Source of the DNA: Planctomycetaceae bacterium
GTDB taxonomy: Bacteria > Planctomycetota > SZUA-567
DNA length: 64,000 nt
Reading direction: 5' to 3'
Assembly (NCBI GenBank): GCA_021203245.1
Contig: JAJQBO010000092.1
Coordinates: 1 to 64,000 of the forward strand
Part shown: piece by piece, positions 26,631 through 35,161 of the stretch
How positions within the stretch are numbered: position 1 is the stretch's first letter
How the letters are laid out: each line of letters starts with the position of its first letter
The notes under the pieces: generated by a model
The model's database searches: none
What the model was told of the DNA's origin: nothing
Seen by the model: only the letters and a program-made list of their open reading frames with translations
Translations under genes and position numbers: made by a program

Positions 26631-27782
26631 ATGCTGCAGCTTGCCAAACGTACCGAAGGCATTACCCCGTTCATCGTCATGGAGATTCTCGAACGCGCCA
26701 AACAGCTTGAAGCCGAAGGCAAGCGCGTTATCCAACTGCAAATCGGCGAGCCCGATTTCGACACGCCGCAGGTCATCAAGGACGCCCACACGAAGGCCCT
26801 CGCCGACGGCCACACCCATTATACGCCGTCCCTGGGCGATCCCGAACTCAAGCAGGCCCTTTCCGACTACTACAAGAAACGCTATGGGGTCGACGTCCCG
26901 GCGGAACGCTTCTTCGTCTGTCCCGGTTCGTCCATCGGCATGACGCTCCTTTTCAGCGCGCTGCTGAACCCGGGCGACACCGTCATCATGTCCGACCCGC
27001 ATTACCCCTGCTACGACAACATGGTCAAGTTCTTCGGCGGCGAGCCGAAATGCGTCACCGTCCGCGAAGCGGAAGGCTTCCTGTACCGGCCGGAAGACAT
27101 CAAGGCCGTCCTCGCGCCCGACGTCAAGGCGGTAATGATCAACTCCCCCGCCAACCCCACCGGCACCATTCTGGGCGCCGACCGGCTCCGCGACATCGCC
27201 GGCCTCGGCACTCTGGTCATTTCCGACGAAATCTACCACGGCCTCACCTATGGGCCGGAACGCGAGCACACCATCCTCGAATTCACCGACAACGCCATCG
27301 TCATCAACGGCTTTTCCAAGCTGTTCGCCATGACCGGCATGCGCCTTGGCTACATGATTATTCCGGCCGAGATGGTCCGCACCATGACCGTCCTGACCCA
27401 GAACTTCATGATTTCCACCACCGCCGCCGTGCAGAAAGCGGGCGTCGCCGCCCTGCGCGATTCCTGGCCCGAGGTCGAGAAAATGCGCCAGACCTACGAC
27501 CGCCGCCGCAAATTGCTGTTCGCCGGCTTGAACAACCTCGGCCTCACGGTCAAGGTCGAGCCGACCGGCGCGTTCTATATGCTCGCCAACATCAAACACC
27601 TGTCGAACGATTCCTACGCCCTCGCCATGGACATACTCGAAAAGGCGGGCGTCGGGACGGATCCGGGCATCGACTTCGGTCAGGGCGCGGAAGGATTTCT
27701 CCGTTTCTCCTACGCCAATTCCGAAGCCAATATCGAAGAGGCGCTGGCTCGGCTCAAACGCTATCTCGAAAACCGCCTTTGA
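26631..27782 (+). CDS. PLP-dependent aminotransferase, class I/II
   Basis: The ATG at 26631 follows GAGGGG with good spacing, and MLQLAKRTEGITPF is the family-typical beginning; an ATG at 26616 is less likely. The 383-residue product has the fold type I motifs: LQIGEPDFDTP near the N-terminus, HYTPSLGDPELKQAL, INSPANPTGTIL (the Asn that contacts PLP O3'), VISDEIYHGLTYG (Asp to the pyridine nitrogen, Tyr), the Schiff-base lysine in NGFSKLFAMTGMRLGY, and FLRFSYANS (the carboxylate-binding Arg). Probable roles are aspartate, alanine or aromatic amino acid transamination; the substrate cannot be settled. It stands alone between a palindrome and a family A' repeat. Confidence 0.92.
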   Translation: MLQLAKRTEGITPFIVMEILERAKQLEAEGKRVIQLQIGEPDFDTPQVIKDAHTKALADGHTHYTPSLGDPELKQALSDYYKKRYGVDVPAERFFVCPGSSIGMTLLFSALLNPGDTVIMSDPHYPCYDNMVKFFGGEPKCVTVREAEGFLYRPEDIKAVLAPDVKAVMINSPANPTGTILGADRLRDIAGLGTLVISDEIYHGLTYGPEREHTILEFTDNAIVINGFSKLFAMTGMRLGYMIIPAEMVRTMTVLTQNFMISTTAAVQKAGVAALRDSWPEVEKMRQTYDRRRKLLFAGLNNLGLTVKVEPTGAFYMLANIKHLSNDSYALAMDILEKAGVGTDPGIDFGQGAEGFLRFSYANSEANIEEALARLKRYLENRL

Positions 27783-27834
27783 TATACCGCGAATTCGGCG
27801 GGTGGACTTCAGTACAGCATTGCTTTAACTCCAT

Positions 27835-28004
27835 CGTCACCCCGGCGGTGAAACATCCAACCGGGCAAAGAACGGGCGGTTCGGCCGTGGTCCACGTCAT
27901 GCGCGCGTGCTCCGGGTTTTTCCCGCCATAACCGGTCATTCGCCGTGGATTCCGGCCGAACCGCCCGTGTGCGCGCTGGTGGAGGGGTAGACGCCGGAAT
28001 GACG
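27835..28004. repeat. Palindromic repeat, family A' (full copy)
   Basis: The ends CGTCACCCCGGCGG (27835-) and CGCCGGAATGACG (27992-28004) match the family A termini. The interior differs, carrying GGGCGGTTCGGCCGTGGTCCACG inverted against TGGATTCCGGCCGAACCGCCCG. It fills the gap between the aminotransferase and the fucose-isomerase-like gene. Confidence 0.78.
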
Positions 28005-28087
28005 AGAAGGTGAGCAAAAAGCTTATTGGTATTGTGAAGCGTGTTTTGGGAACCACTGTTCTACCACGTCTTTTTTAGGAGAATGCC

Positions 28088-29764
28088 ATGGCACCCGCCA
28101 AAAGCTTGGGCGAGAGCACCAAAGCCGATCCAAAAGTACCCGTCATCGGCGTCTGCGCGACCAACGATCCGCGCATCGACAGTTCCTTCTGGGTCAGAGG
28201 CAAGAACATCGTCAAGATGGCGGCCGACGTCATCGCCAAGGGCGTCAAGCTGCCCGGCGGTAAATCGCCACAGGTGGTGTACACAACCACCCTCATCAAG
28301 GAAGAACACACGGCCGACATCGCCGCGCGGCAACTCCGCGAAGCCGGGGCCGACGTCATCGTCTGCGTCCCCGACTCCTGGTGCTTCCCCCAGCCGACCC
28401 TGATGTCGTTCCTCGCGCACTTCCCGACAGACATCCCGGTCAACGTCACCTGCGGCAACTCGGCCACCCTGCCGGGCGTCGTCTTCGCCCAGGCCGTCGT
28501 CGGCGCCTTGTCGCAGTCGGGCCGCATGGTTCACCTGAACGTCGGCACCTGGCCCGACACGGGCGAAAACCCGCAGATGACCGAGTCAACCGCCGAAGCG
28601 CTGATCGACTGGTGCCAGGCCGCCCTCACTCGCGCCGCCCTGAAGGGCCGCCGCGTCGTCGTCTTCGGCCACGACTCGATGGGCATGGAGACCGCCCTCG
28701 CCCACGTCATTCCCACCCGGAAGACGTTCGGGCTCGAAATAACCCGGCTCGACATGAAGCTCCTGGCCGACCTCCTGACCAAGAAATCGTACAACGAAAA
28801 AGAAGTCCGCGAACTCCGCGCCTGGATTGACAAACACATCGGCAAGCGGCTGGAGATGAAAAAGAAAATCGACTCCGACCGCTTCAACCAGAGCCTGGCC
28901 ATGTACCTTATCGTCCGCGACCTGATGGCCGACCTGAACGCCGTCGGCGGCGGCTTTATGAGCCAGCTTGAATGGGGCTCCGACCCGCGCGGCGTGCCGC
29001 TGCCGGTTGCCGACGTCATGGAGTCGCTGTTCAACTCCACCTTCGACCACGCCGGCCGCAAGGCCCCCATCCCCTACGCGACCGAGTCCGACATGCAGGC
29101 GCTCCTCACCATGCTGCCCTTTACCTGGCTGTCCGGCGGCAATCCGCCCCTGTTCATGGACTTCCGCAAGGTGTGGGAACCGTGGGAAATCCGCGCCCTC
29201 GCCGAGAAGGTCGGCGTGCCAATCGACGAGACGGCGGATTGGGCGGCAAAGGGCTTTGTCGACGGCGACAACTCCGGTTCCGCCTCCCTGAACTGGGCCG
29301 GCAAACCGGGCGACAAGGTGGAGGACATCATGAAGAACGTGTCCATGCCTATCGTCGACCTCGACTATTTCATGGGCGGCGGCAACTCGGTGACCTTTGT
29401 CTCGCCCGGCGGCATCGAAGGCATCGCCGGCCGCATGGCCTACTCGGCCGTGACCGGCAACTTCACCCTGTTCTGGGACGAAGCCGTCACCACCGAAATG
29501 CCGCACAAACTGTCGGAAGCGGTACGGAGCGCCTCCGCGTACAACTGGCCCCACACCTGGATTGTGCCGAAGTACGCCTCGATGACCGAGTACAAGCACT
29601 ACGCGCCCGCCAACCACCTCCACATGACCTGGGGGCTGAAGCCGGCGCGGCTCCAGTACTGGATGGACCTGACCGGCGTCCAGTCCGGCACGCCGTGGGC
29701 GGCCAGGCCTGCGTTTATAGAAGGGGTCGACCGTCCGCAGCCGCTGTTGCATTTGTTGAAATAG
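28088..29764 (+). CDS. L-fucose/D-arabinose isomerase family protein
   Basis: A 558-residue protein of the FucI/AraA-type ketol-isomerase fold. It opens with VIGVCATNDPRIDSS, continues through VPDSWCFPQPTLMSFLAHFP and the MVHLNVGTWPDTGENPQ block, has a VVVFGHDSMGMETA substrate/Mn-binding stretch, and shows SPGGIEGIAGRMAYSAVTGNFTLFWDEA in the C-terminal domain. FucI-type enzymes interconvert aldoses and ketoses using Mn2+. No fuculose kinase, aldolase or fucose permease lies beside it, so the sugar cannot be assigned. The ATG is preceded by TTAGGAGAATGCC, a strong ribosome-binding site. An intrinsic terminator follows the stop by about 30 nt, so it is monocistronic. Confidence 0.82.
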   Translation: MAPAKSLGESTKADPKVPVIGVCATNDPRIDSSFWVRGKNIVKMAADVIAKGVKLPGGKSPQVVYTTTLIKEEHTADIAARQLREAGADVIVCVPDSWCFPQPTLMSFLAHFPTDIPVNVTCGNSATLPGVVFAQAVVGALSQSGRMVHLNVGTWPDTGENPQMTESTAEALIDWCQAALTRAALKGRRVVVFGHDSMGMETALAHVIPTRKTFGLEITRLDMKLLADLLTKKSYNEKEVRELRAWIDKHIGKRLEMKKKIDSDRFNQSLAMYLIVRDLMADLNAVGGGFMSQLEWGSDPRGVPLPVADVMESLFNSTFDHAGRKAPIPYATESDMQALLTMLPFTWLSGGNPPLFMDFRKVWEPWEIRALAEKVGVPIDETADWAAKGFVDGDNSGSASLNWAGKPGDKVEDIMKNVSMPIVDLDYFMGGGNSVTFVSPGGIEGIAGRMAYSAVTGNFTLFWDEAVTTEMPHKLSEAVRSASAYNWPHTWIVPKYASMTEYKHYAPANHLHMTWGLKPARLQYWMDLTGVQSGTPWAARPAFIEGVDRPQPLLHLLK

Positions 29765-29792
29765 CGGCAGGATTCACGACTGCATGAAGACC

Positions 29793-29826
29793 GCGCCGTC
29801 CCGAATGGGGCGGCGCTTTTTTTCTT
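29793..29826 (+). terminator. Rho-independent terminator after the fucose-isomerase-like gene
   Basis: A GCGCCGTCCC / GGGGCGGCGC stem (29793-29802 with 29807-29816), loop GAAT, is followed by TTTTTTTCTTTT. Confidence 0.9.
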
Positions 29827-29847
29827 TTCCATCCCATTCCCCCTCTA

Positions 29848-30037
29848 CGTCACCCCGGCGTGCGGACCTCCACCAGCGCGCATACGGGCGGTTCGGCCGG
29901 GGTCCATGCCAAAAACAGTCAAGGCACCACACCCAAACGGTCGTCGCGAGGAGTATCTGCAATGGATGATCATGGCATGGACCTCGGCCGGACCGCCCGT
30001 TTTTTCCGCTGATGGACGCTTTGACGCCGAGGTGACG
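29848..30037. repeat. Palindromic repeat, family A' (full copy)
   Basis: The ends CGTCACCCCGGCG (29848-29860) and CGCCGAGGTGACG (30025-30037) enclose the A' interior GGGCGGTTCGGCCGGGGTCCATG and its inverted partner CATGGACCTCGGCCGGACCG. It lies between the terminator and the SurA-like gene. Confidence 0.8.
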
Positions 30038-30149
30038 TATGAGGAGACATACATTGCATTCGGTAAAAAGGATAATGACAAGGCAGCCCCGCACCGCTCG
30101 CCGTAATTACTTTTGCACCGAGCGCACCTTATCACTACTATTTACCCCT

Positions 30150-31757
30150 ATGAGAATCTTCTCCCTGCTCATGGCAGCGTTCTTCTTCTTCATCCCGGCG
30201 CAGGCGGCGGAATTCGACATCGATTCCGGCCGGGTCATCCTGCGGCGACTGCAATACTGCACCGACTGCGGCTCGGCGCTGCTGGTTACCCACGTCAACC
30301 CGGGAACCCTTATCCGCTGCCCCGACTGCGGCCATGAACAACGCCGTATCGGCGACGATCACGTCCTGTCGCAACTCTATCAGATCTGCAAGACCTGCCA
30401 GGCTCCCCTCGACCCGACCGGCCACCACCCCGGTGACCCGGTCGAGTGCGCCAACTGCCACACCCGCCAGCCCCTCAGCGCCGACGCGTTCACAGTGGAA
30501 CGGGGCGGGCCGGGCTACGCCCCGGGCATGCCGCCCGGCACCAACAAGAAAACGCTGCTTCTCTCGGCCAACAAACCGGACGCGCCCATCAGCGTCATTC
30601 CGCTGGACGACGCCCTCGCCGACGTGCCGGAGGTTCGCCATGACGTGTCCCTCGTCACCCGGCCGCCCACCGCCACGGTCGTGGTGCGGGAGGAAGTGCG
30701 ACGCAAACAATATCCGCCGATTCCCGAACTCTCCTCCACCGGCGCGCCGTTCCCGCTCCGGGAGGAACCCTCATCGAAACCGCAGGACGCCGCACCCGTC
30801 GCCGCGCCCGCCCGCGCGGTGGATGTTCCCGCCGTGACCGCCGATCTGTTCGGCAAGCGTCCCGACGGCAGTGAGGACGAAGCCTATATCCCGGCCGGCA
30901 AGGTGCTTGCCCGCATCAACGGCGAACCGATCCACGCCCGCGAGGTCGAACGGGTGGTGGGGTCGATTGTCCGGCGGTTGCGCGAGCAGTCGTCGCCCGA
31001 GGACGCGGCGGCGATAACGGCCCGGGAACGGGCGTTGCGGCGCGAAGTGCTGGAACGGCTTATCGACCGCGAACTGGCGGTGCGGGAGGCGGAGGCGATC
31101 GGCTTTACACCCGATCCGGTGGCCGTCCGGGAGCGCGAGACAGAACTCGCGCCCGTCCTTGCCGGCACCGGCCTGGACATCCGCCGCGAGGCGTACCGCG
31201 ACGTGGTCATGACCGCGATGCGGAAGCGCTACGCCGAAAAGCCCGGTTCGGCCAGCCCCGAAGCGGTGCGGGAATTCTACCGCCAGAACCGCGACTCGAT
31301 GCAGCAGCCGCGCCTTATCGCTCTCGATCAGCTTGTCGTCTTCGAGGACCGCGCAGGCTGGCCCGACAGCCGCGATTACGAAACGATAGCCCTTGAAATT
31401 GCGCAGCAACTGGAACAGGGCGCGCGCTTCGACGAGGTGCGGGACAAGTACGATGAATTCGCTCCGGCCGCCGGCATTCCCCATCTCGAACCGGCGCTGC
31501 AGGAAGAAGGCGTCTTTTCCAGTCAGGTGCTGGCTTCGGCCGGCGATCTGCGCCGGGGCGCTGTTTTCGGGCCGCTTTTCATGCCCGGCATGGCTCTTTA
31601 CGGCAAGGTGACGGATGTGCGGCCGGCCGGGCCGATTCCGTTCGAAGAAGTGAAGAACGAGATCCGCCGCCGGCTCGAAGAACAGGCGGCGGAGAAGAAT
31701 TTGGACGAGTGGTTGAAGCGGTTGCGGAACAAGGCGAGAATCGAGATAGCCCAGTAA
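30150..31757 (+). CDS. Exported SurA/parvulin-like protein with N-terminal CxxC ribbons
   Basis: From the ATG at 30150 the 535-residue product starts with a signal peptide (MRIFSLLMAAFFFFIPAQA, cleavage before AEF). Next come two four-cysteine ribbons: CTDCG...CPDCG (about residues 35-57) and CKTCQ...CANCH (about 78-105). A Pro-rich linker follows. From about residue 250 the SurA-type N-terminal helical domain appears (KVLARINGEPIHAREVERVVGS, then LERLIDRELAVREAEAIGF), followed by a PpiC-like rotamase region (about 415-500: LDQLVVF, GARFDEVRDKYDEFAP) and a C-terminal helix closing back as in SurA. SurA chaperones outer-membrane proteins in the periplasm. The ribbons are not part of classical SurA; whether they bind zinc outside the cytoplasm is unknown. 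Confidence 0.78.
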   Translation: MRIFSLLMAAFFFFIPAQAAEFDIDSGRVILRRLQYCTDCGSALLVTHVNPGTLIRCPDCGHEQRRIGDDHVLSQLYQICKTCQAPLDPTGHHPGDPVECANCHTRQPLSADAFTVERGGPGYAPGMPPGTNKKTLLLSANKPDAPISVIPLDDALADVPEVRHDVSLVTRPPTATVVVREEVRRKQYPPIPELSSTGAPFPLREEPSSKPQDAAPVAAPARAVDVPAVTADLFGKRPDGSEDEAYIPAGKVLARINGEPIHAREVERVVGSIVRRLREQSSPEDAAAITARERALRREVLERLIDRELAVREAEAIGFTPDPVAVRERETELAPVLAGTGLDIRREAYRDVVMTAMRKRYAEKPGSASPEAVREFYRQNRDSMQQPRLIALDQLVVFEDRAGWPDSRDYETIALEIAQQLEQGARFDEVRDKYDEFAPAAGIPHLEPALQEEGVFSSQVLASAGDLRRGAVFGPLFMPGMALYGKVTDVRPAGPIPFEEVKNEIRRRLEEQAAEKNLDEWLKRLRNKARIEIAQ

Positions 31758-31770
31758 TGTTCAACTGAGG

Positions 31771-32226
31771 CTAAATGGTTGGTGGAACGAAATAGTGTTC
31801 GACATCAAACATTGCAGCGGCAGCGGCCAATTGTTTATCCGCTGTGAGAAGAATACATTGATTATCACTGGCGATTGCCAGGTGGAGTGCGTCGAAAGAT
31901 CGAATTGGTGTTGTCTGAAGTTCAATCCACCGCCGTGCTGCTCGGAAATTGACAGGTTGGACGGGTAGAACGATACAATGTGATTCACAGTGGCGTGCAA
32001 AACAGGTCAAGACATGGTGGGCCTGCTCCACAGTGATAGCGCCCACTCTGGCGCTTTTGGCCACCACGGATGCAAATTCCAGTCGCGTCAACTCGGATAG
32101 TATAAGGGGTACTTCACCGCCTTTGGTGAAATCAACGATCGTTCGCTCTGCTATTTTGGTGCCCTGTTCTTCAACAAAAAGAGGAACAAGAAGTCAGGTG
32201 TCAGGGTAGGCAAACCGTACCGTCAC
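31771..32226 (-). pseudogene. VapC-like PIN-domain toxin with an in-frame TGA
   Basis: A GTG at 32226 overlaps the stop of the upstream small gene. It opens a PIN domain reading VTVRFAYPDT, then TGA (32194-32196), then LLVPLFVEEQGTKIAERT in the same frame through to 31771. The catalytic Asp precedes the stop by one residue (canonical YxDTS), the second acidic residue is in SELTRLEFASVV, and the third acidic cluster is RSFDALHLAIA. A TCA-to-TGA change at the conserved Ser position would restore the gene. As read, only a 10-residue peptide is made unless translation restarts at the ATG/GTG near 32091, which would lack the first catalytic Asp. PIN toxins are Mg-dependent RNases. Confidence 0.75.
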
Positions 32227-32435
32227 CGTTCATCCCTTTCCTCGCGAACCATATCTAAAGCGGATAACTCAACGGAGAGTTTTCTGGGCGTCACCCTCGA
32301 TTCGGCTAGCTGACGCAGCCAGGCTTTTCCTTCCTCCGGCGTCCGCAAACGCCATTCCGGCCGATTGCCTTCGGGGGGGATAATGCCATCAGGCCATATT
32401 TCCCACGGATCGGCCACCAGATCTTTAATGGTCAT
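32223..32435 (-). CDS. Probable antitoxin partner of the VapC-like gene
   Basis: A 70-residue protein starting at the ATG that follows GGAGAAAGAAT; an ATG six codons upstream is possible. The sequence MTIKDLVADPWEIWPDG... is charged and ends LSALDMVREERDER. No Pfam family is recognised by eye. Its TGA stop overlaps the GTG start of the PIN-domain gene by 2 nt, the arrangement typical of antitoxin-toxin pairs. With the toxin gene interrupted, the antitoxin may be retained without a target. The antitoxin assignment rests on position and size, not on homology. Confidence 0.55.
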   Translation of the reverse strand: MTIKDLVADPWEIWPDGIIPPEGNRPEWRLRTPEEGKAWLRQLAESRVTPRKLSVELSALDMVREERDER

Positions 32436-32513
32436 ATTCTTTCTCCATGCCATCTCGAATACCTGCTTATTATCCGCTTTGATCGAGCCGGTTACAAGAT
32501 TCTCGCGGCAGGC

Positions 32514-33320
32514 CTATCCCGGAATCTCTCCAACCCCTCCAAGAACATACCCCGGCTGATACGCGAATCGCACCAAATCGTCGCGGCAGGTCACGCCCGA
32601 GAGCACCAGCACCGTCTCGATTTCCGCCTCAACCCCGGCGACGATGTCCGTGTCCATCCGGTCGCCGACGATAACCGTTTCGTCGGGCGCGGTGGCGAGG
32701 CGCTTGATGGCGTGGTGCATCATCAGGGGATTCGGCTTGCCGCCGAAGTAGGCCTTGACGCCGGACGCCATTTCAATCGGCGCGACCAGCGCGCCGCATG
32801 CCGGAATGATGCCGTGCTCGCTCGGACCGGTCGGGTCCGGGTTGGTGCCGATAAGCTTGGCGCCACGGCTGCGAATCAGGTGTACGGCGCGTTCAATCTT
32901 TTCGTAATTGTAGGTGCGGGTCTCGCCGACGACGATGTACTCCGGGTCGACGTCGTTCATGGTCAGGCCCGCGTCGTAGAGGGCGTTGATGAGGCCGCCC
33001 TCGCCGATGGCGTAGATGCCCGCGCCGGGCCGCTGGCGGGCGAGGAAATCGGCTGTCGCGAGGGCGCTGGTGTAGAAGTGCTCCTCCCCCACGTCGAGGC
33101 CGAGGCGGGTCAGCTTTTGCCGCAGCTCGCGCGGGCTCCGTTCGCTCGAATTGGTGAGGAACAGGAACTGCTTGCCTGTTCCCTGGAGCCAGTCGACAAA
33201 GGCGGGGACGCCGTCCAGTAGGCGGTTGCCATGATAGATAACGCCGTCCATGTCGCAGATAAAGGCTTTTTTGGCGCGGAGCGCTTCAATGGTCTTATCC
33301 GGATTGCCGACTCTGTTCAT
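32514..33320 (-). CDS. HAD-IIA sugar phosphatase (NagD/AraL-like)
   Basis: From the ATG at 33320 (GGAGA 8 nt upstream) the product has 268 residues. Motif I is FICDMDGVIYHGN (Asp nucleophile and acid), motif II is LFLTNSSERSP (TNS/TNN of the HAD-IIA class), the C2 cap occupies about residues 80-190, the lysine is in FGGKPNPLMM, and motif IV is VIVGDRMDTDIVAG. NagD-type enzymes hydrolyse nucleotide or sugar monophosphates. The specific substrate is unknown. It is 15 nt downstream of the orphan OppF gene on the same strand, so the two may be co-transcribed. Confidence 0.92.
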   Translation of the reverse strand: MNRVGNPDKTIEALRAKKAFICDMDGVIYHGNRLLDGVPAFVDWLQGTGKQFLFLTNSSERSPRELRQKLTRLGLDVGEEHFYTSALATADFLARQRPGAGIYAIGEGGLINALYDAGLTMNDVDPEYIVVGETRTYNYEKIERAVHLIRSRGAKLIGTNPDPTGPSEHGIIPACGALVAPIEMASGVKAYFGGKPNPLMMHHAIKRLATAPDETVIVGDRMDTDIVAGVEAEIETVLVLSGVTCRDDLVRFAYQPGYVLGGVGEIPG

Positions 33321-33335
33321 GGCGTTCTCCATTGT

Positions 33336-34355
33336 CTACGGAACCGCCGCCCCTCCGCACGCGGCTCCGTTTTTCCATAACGGCGATGTTTCGTACAGGA
33401 TGCACTTGACCCGGTGGCCCGCCTCCGGCTCGAATTCGGGGATTTCGCCTTCAGCACAGCGGGGCATGGCCCTGGGACAGCGGGTGTGGAAGCGGCACCC
33501 GGGCGGCGGCCGGTCGGCGCGGGGGACGTCGCCCGCCAGGATGATCCGTTTCTTGCCCGTCGTCGGGTCCGGTTCCGGGATGGCCGAGAGAAGCGCCTGG
33601 GTGTAGGGATGGAGCGGCCTGTCGAACACCGCCGCCGCTTCTCCCTCCTCCACCAGGTTGCCGAGGTACATCACGCCGACCCGGTGCGACAGGTGCCGCA
33701 CCACGGCGAGGTCGTGGGCGATAAAGAGGTACGCGAGTTTGAGCCGCTCCTGCAGATCGCGCAGCAGGTTGATGATCTGCGCCTGAATCGAGACGTCCAG
33801 GGCCGACACCGCCTCGTCCGCGACGATGAACTGCGGGTCTGTCGCCAAGGCCCGCGCCAGGCCGACGCGCTGGCGCTGGCCGCCGGAAAACTCGTGCGGA
33901 TAGCGGTCGAGGGCGTCGGCCGACAATCCGGTGAGGGCGAGCAGGGACGCCGCCTTGTCGCGCTTTTCGTCCGGCGTCATCTTCGGGTAATGGATGGTCA
34001 GCCCTTCCTCGACTATGCCGCCGACGGTCATGCGCGGATTAAGGCTGGAAAAGGGGTCCTGGAACACCACCTGGGTGTTTTTGCGGAACTGTTTCAGGGC
34101 CGAGCCGCGCAGGCGGGTGATATCCTTGCCGTGCATGAGGATGCAGCCGTGGGTGGGGCGCTCGAGCAACAGGAACTGACGGCCGGTGGTGGATTTGCCG
34201 CAGCCGGATTCGCCCACCAGCGAATACGTTTCGCCTTCGCCTATGTGGAGGGTGAGGTCGTCGACGGCATGGACGCGCCCTGTCTCGCGGCCAAACACGC
34301 CGGAGGTGATGGGATAGTGTTTGGCAAGGTTCCGGCACTCGATAAGTGGTTGCAT
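33336..34355 (-). CDS. Oligopeptide/dipeptide ABC transporter ATP-binding protein (OppF/DppF-type)
   Basis: The 339-residue product from MQPLIECRNLAKHY shows Walker A GESGCGKSTTGR, Q-loop VVFQDPFSSLNPRMTV (the OppF-diagnostic stretch), ABC signature FSGGQRQRVGLARAL, Walker B FIVADEAVSALD and the switch His in FIAHDLAVV. The C-terminal oligo_HPY region has the CRFHTRCPRAMPRC cysteine cluster that binds an Fe-S centre in some DppD/F proteins. OppF normally pairs with OppD, two permeases and a binding protein, none of which are nearby. It lies 14 nt downstream of the GDT1-rubrerythrin fusion gene. Either the other parts are elsewhere or this is an orphan. Confidence 0.92.
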   Translation of the reverse strand: MQPLIECRNLAKHYPITSGVFGRETGRVHAVDDLTLHIGEGETYSLVGESGCGKSTTGRQFLLLERPTHGCILMHGKDITRLRGSALKQFRKNTQVVFQDPFSSLNPRMTVGGIVEEGLTIHYPKMTPDEKRDKAASLLALTGLSADALDRYPHEFSGGQRQRVGLARALATDPQFIVADEAVSALDVSIQAQIINLLRDLQERLKLAYLFIAHDLAVVRHLSHRVGVMYLGNLVEEGEAAAVFDRPLHPYTQALLSAIPEPDPTTGKKRIILAGDVPRADRPPPGCRFHTRCPRAMPRCAEGEIPEFEPEAGHRVKCILYETSPLWKNGAACGGAAVP

Positions 34356-34369
34356 GGAATTCTTTCTGA

Positions 34370-35137
34370 TCACCCCAAATAGCCCCTCAACCGCGCCGCG
34401 TGCGACTGCTCCTCGTCGGCCAGCCGGGTCAGGACCGTGCGCACCGACGGAATCAGGGTGCGGGCCGCAAGGTCGGCATAGAACGACGCGCTCGCTTCCT
34501 CGTGCTGGATAAGCCGCTCCATCACCCGCTTGTCGCCGGGCGGCAGGCCGCGCCCGGAAACGGACGGCCGGGTCGGCAGGTCGCATTTCCACACTTCGTC
34601 GCGAATCGCTTCCTCGGGCAGGCCGCGCAAGCGGCGGAGATGGTCCTCTTCCTCGCGGGCGAGTTGCAGCAGCACTTCTGCCAGTTCCGGGCTCGATTCG
34701 GCGGCAACGCGGTTGTACCGTTCCATTGACAAGGCTTCGAAATCCATGGCGGCGCGGAGGGCGATGCCGGCCATGATGCCGCCTTCGCCGCCCCCGTCCG
34801 TCGCCACCGCGCCTGTCTCGGCCGCGGCGCTTTCGCTGCGGTAGGAGGAGAAGACTTCATACAGGGTGATGAAGCCGAATACCAGAAACAGCGCACCCGC
34901 GGCCAGGCGGATATAGCGTTCGTCAGGCACCACACGTTTGAGAATGTGGCCCAAAAAAACGGCGACAAAGGTCGACAGGACCAGGGCCAGGCTTGCGCCC
35001 AGAAACACCACCCATTTCGCCCACGACGCGTCGGGGGCGTCGGCCGTCTTGGCCAGGGCGGCCAGTTGCGTCTTGTCCCCCAGCTCTGCCAGAAAAATCA
35101 GGACAAACGTCCCGCTGAACAGCCTCCACCAATCCAT
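34370..35137 (-). CDS. GDT1/TMEM165-like half transporter fused to a rubrerythrin-type domain
   Basis: The 255-residue product starts with three membrane helices of the UPF0016/GDT1 family, carrying the signature LAELGDKTQLAALA (residues about 17-30; ExGDKT forms the cation site). Canonical family members have two such halves, and only one is present. From about residue 130 a ferritin-like four-helix domain follows: AMDFEALSMERYNRVAAES, LAREEEDHLRRL, QHEEASASFYADLA and LADEEQSHAARL. These give the paired ExxH motifs of a diiron rubrerythrin-like site. GDT1 proteins export Mn2+/Ca2+, and ferritin-like domains bind metals or detoxify peroxide, so a metal-handling or oxidative-stress role is plausible. 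There is no stop or frameshift between the parts. Confidence 0.82.
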   Translation of the reverse strand: MDWWRLFSGTFVLIFLAELGDKTQLAALAKTADAPDASWAKWVVFLGASLALVLSTFVAVFLGHILKRVVPDERYIRLAAGALFLVFGFITLYEVFSSYRSESAAAETGAVATDGGGEGGIMAGIALRAAMDFEALSMERYNRVAAESSPELAEVLLQLAREEEDHLRRLRGLPEEAIRDEVWKCDLPTRPSVSGRGLPPGDKRVMERLIQHEEASASFYADLAARTLIPSVRTVLTRLADEEQSHAARLRGYLG

Positions 35138-35161
35138 GCCTGCTCCTTGCGTGCCGTATCG

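Noticed and set aside
32194-32196. Selenocysteine reading of the TGA in the VapC-like gene
   Set aside because: The position is a conserved Ser in PIN domains, no SECIS-like hairpin is obvious downstream, and selenocysteine PIN toxins are not known.
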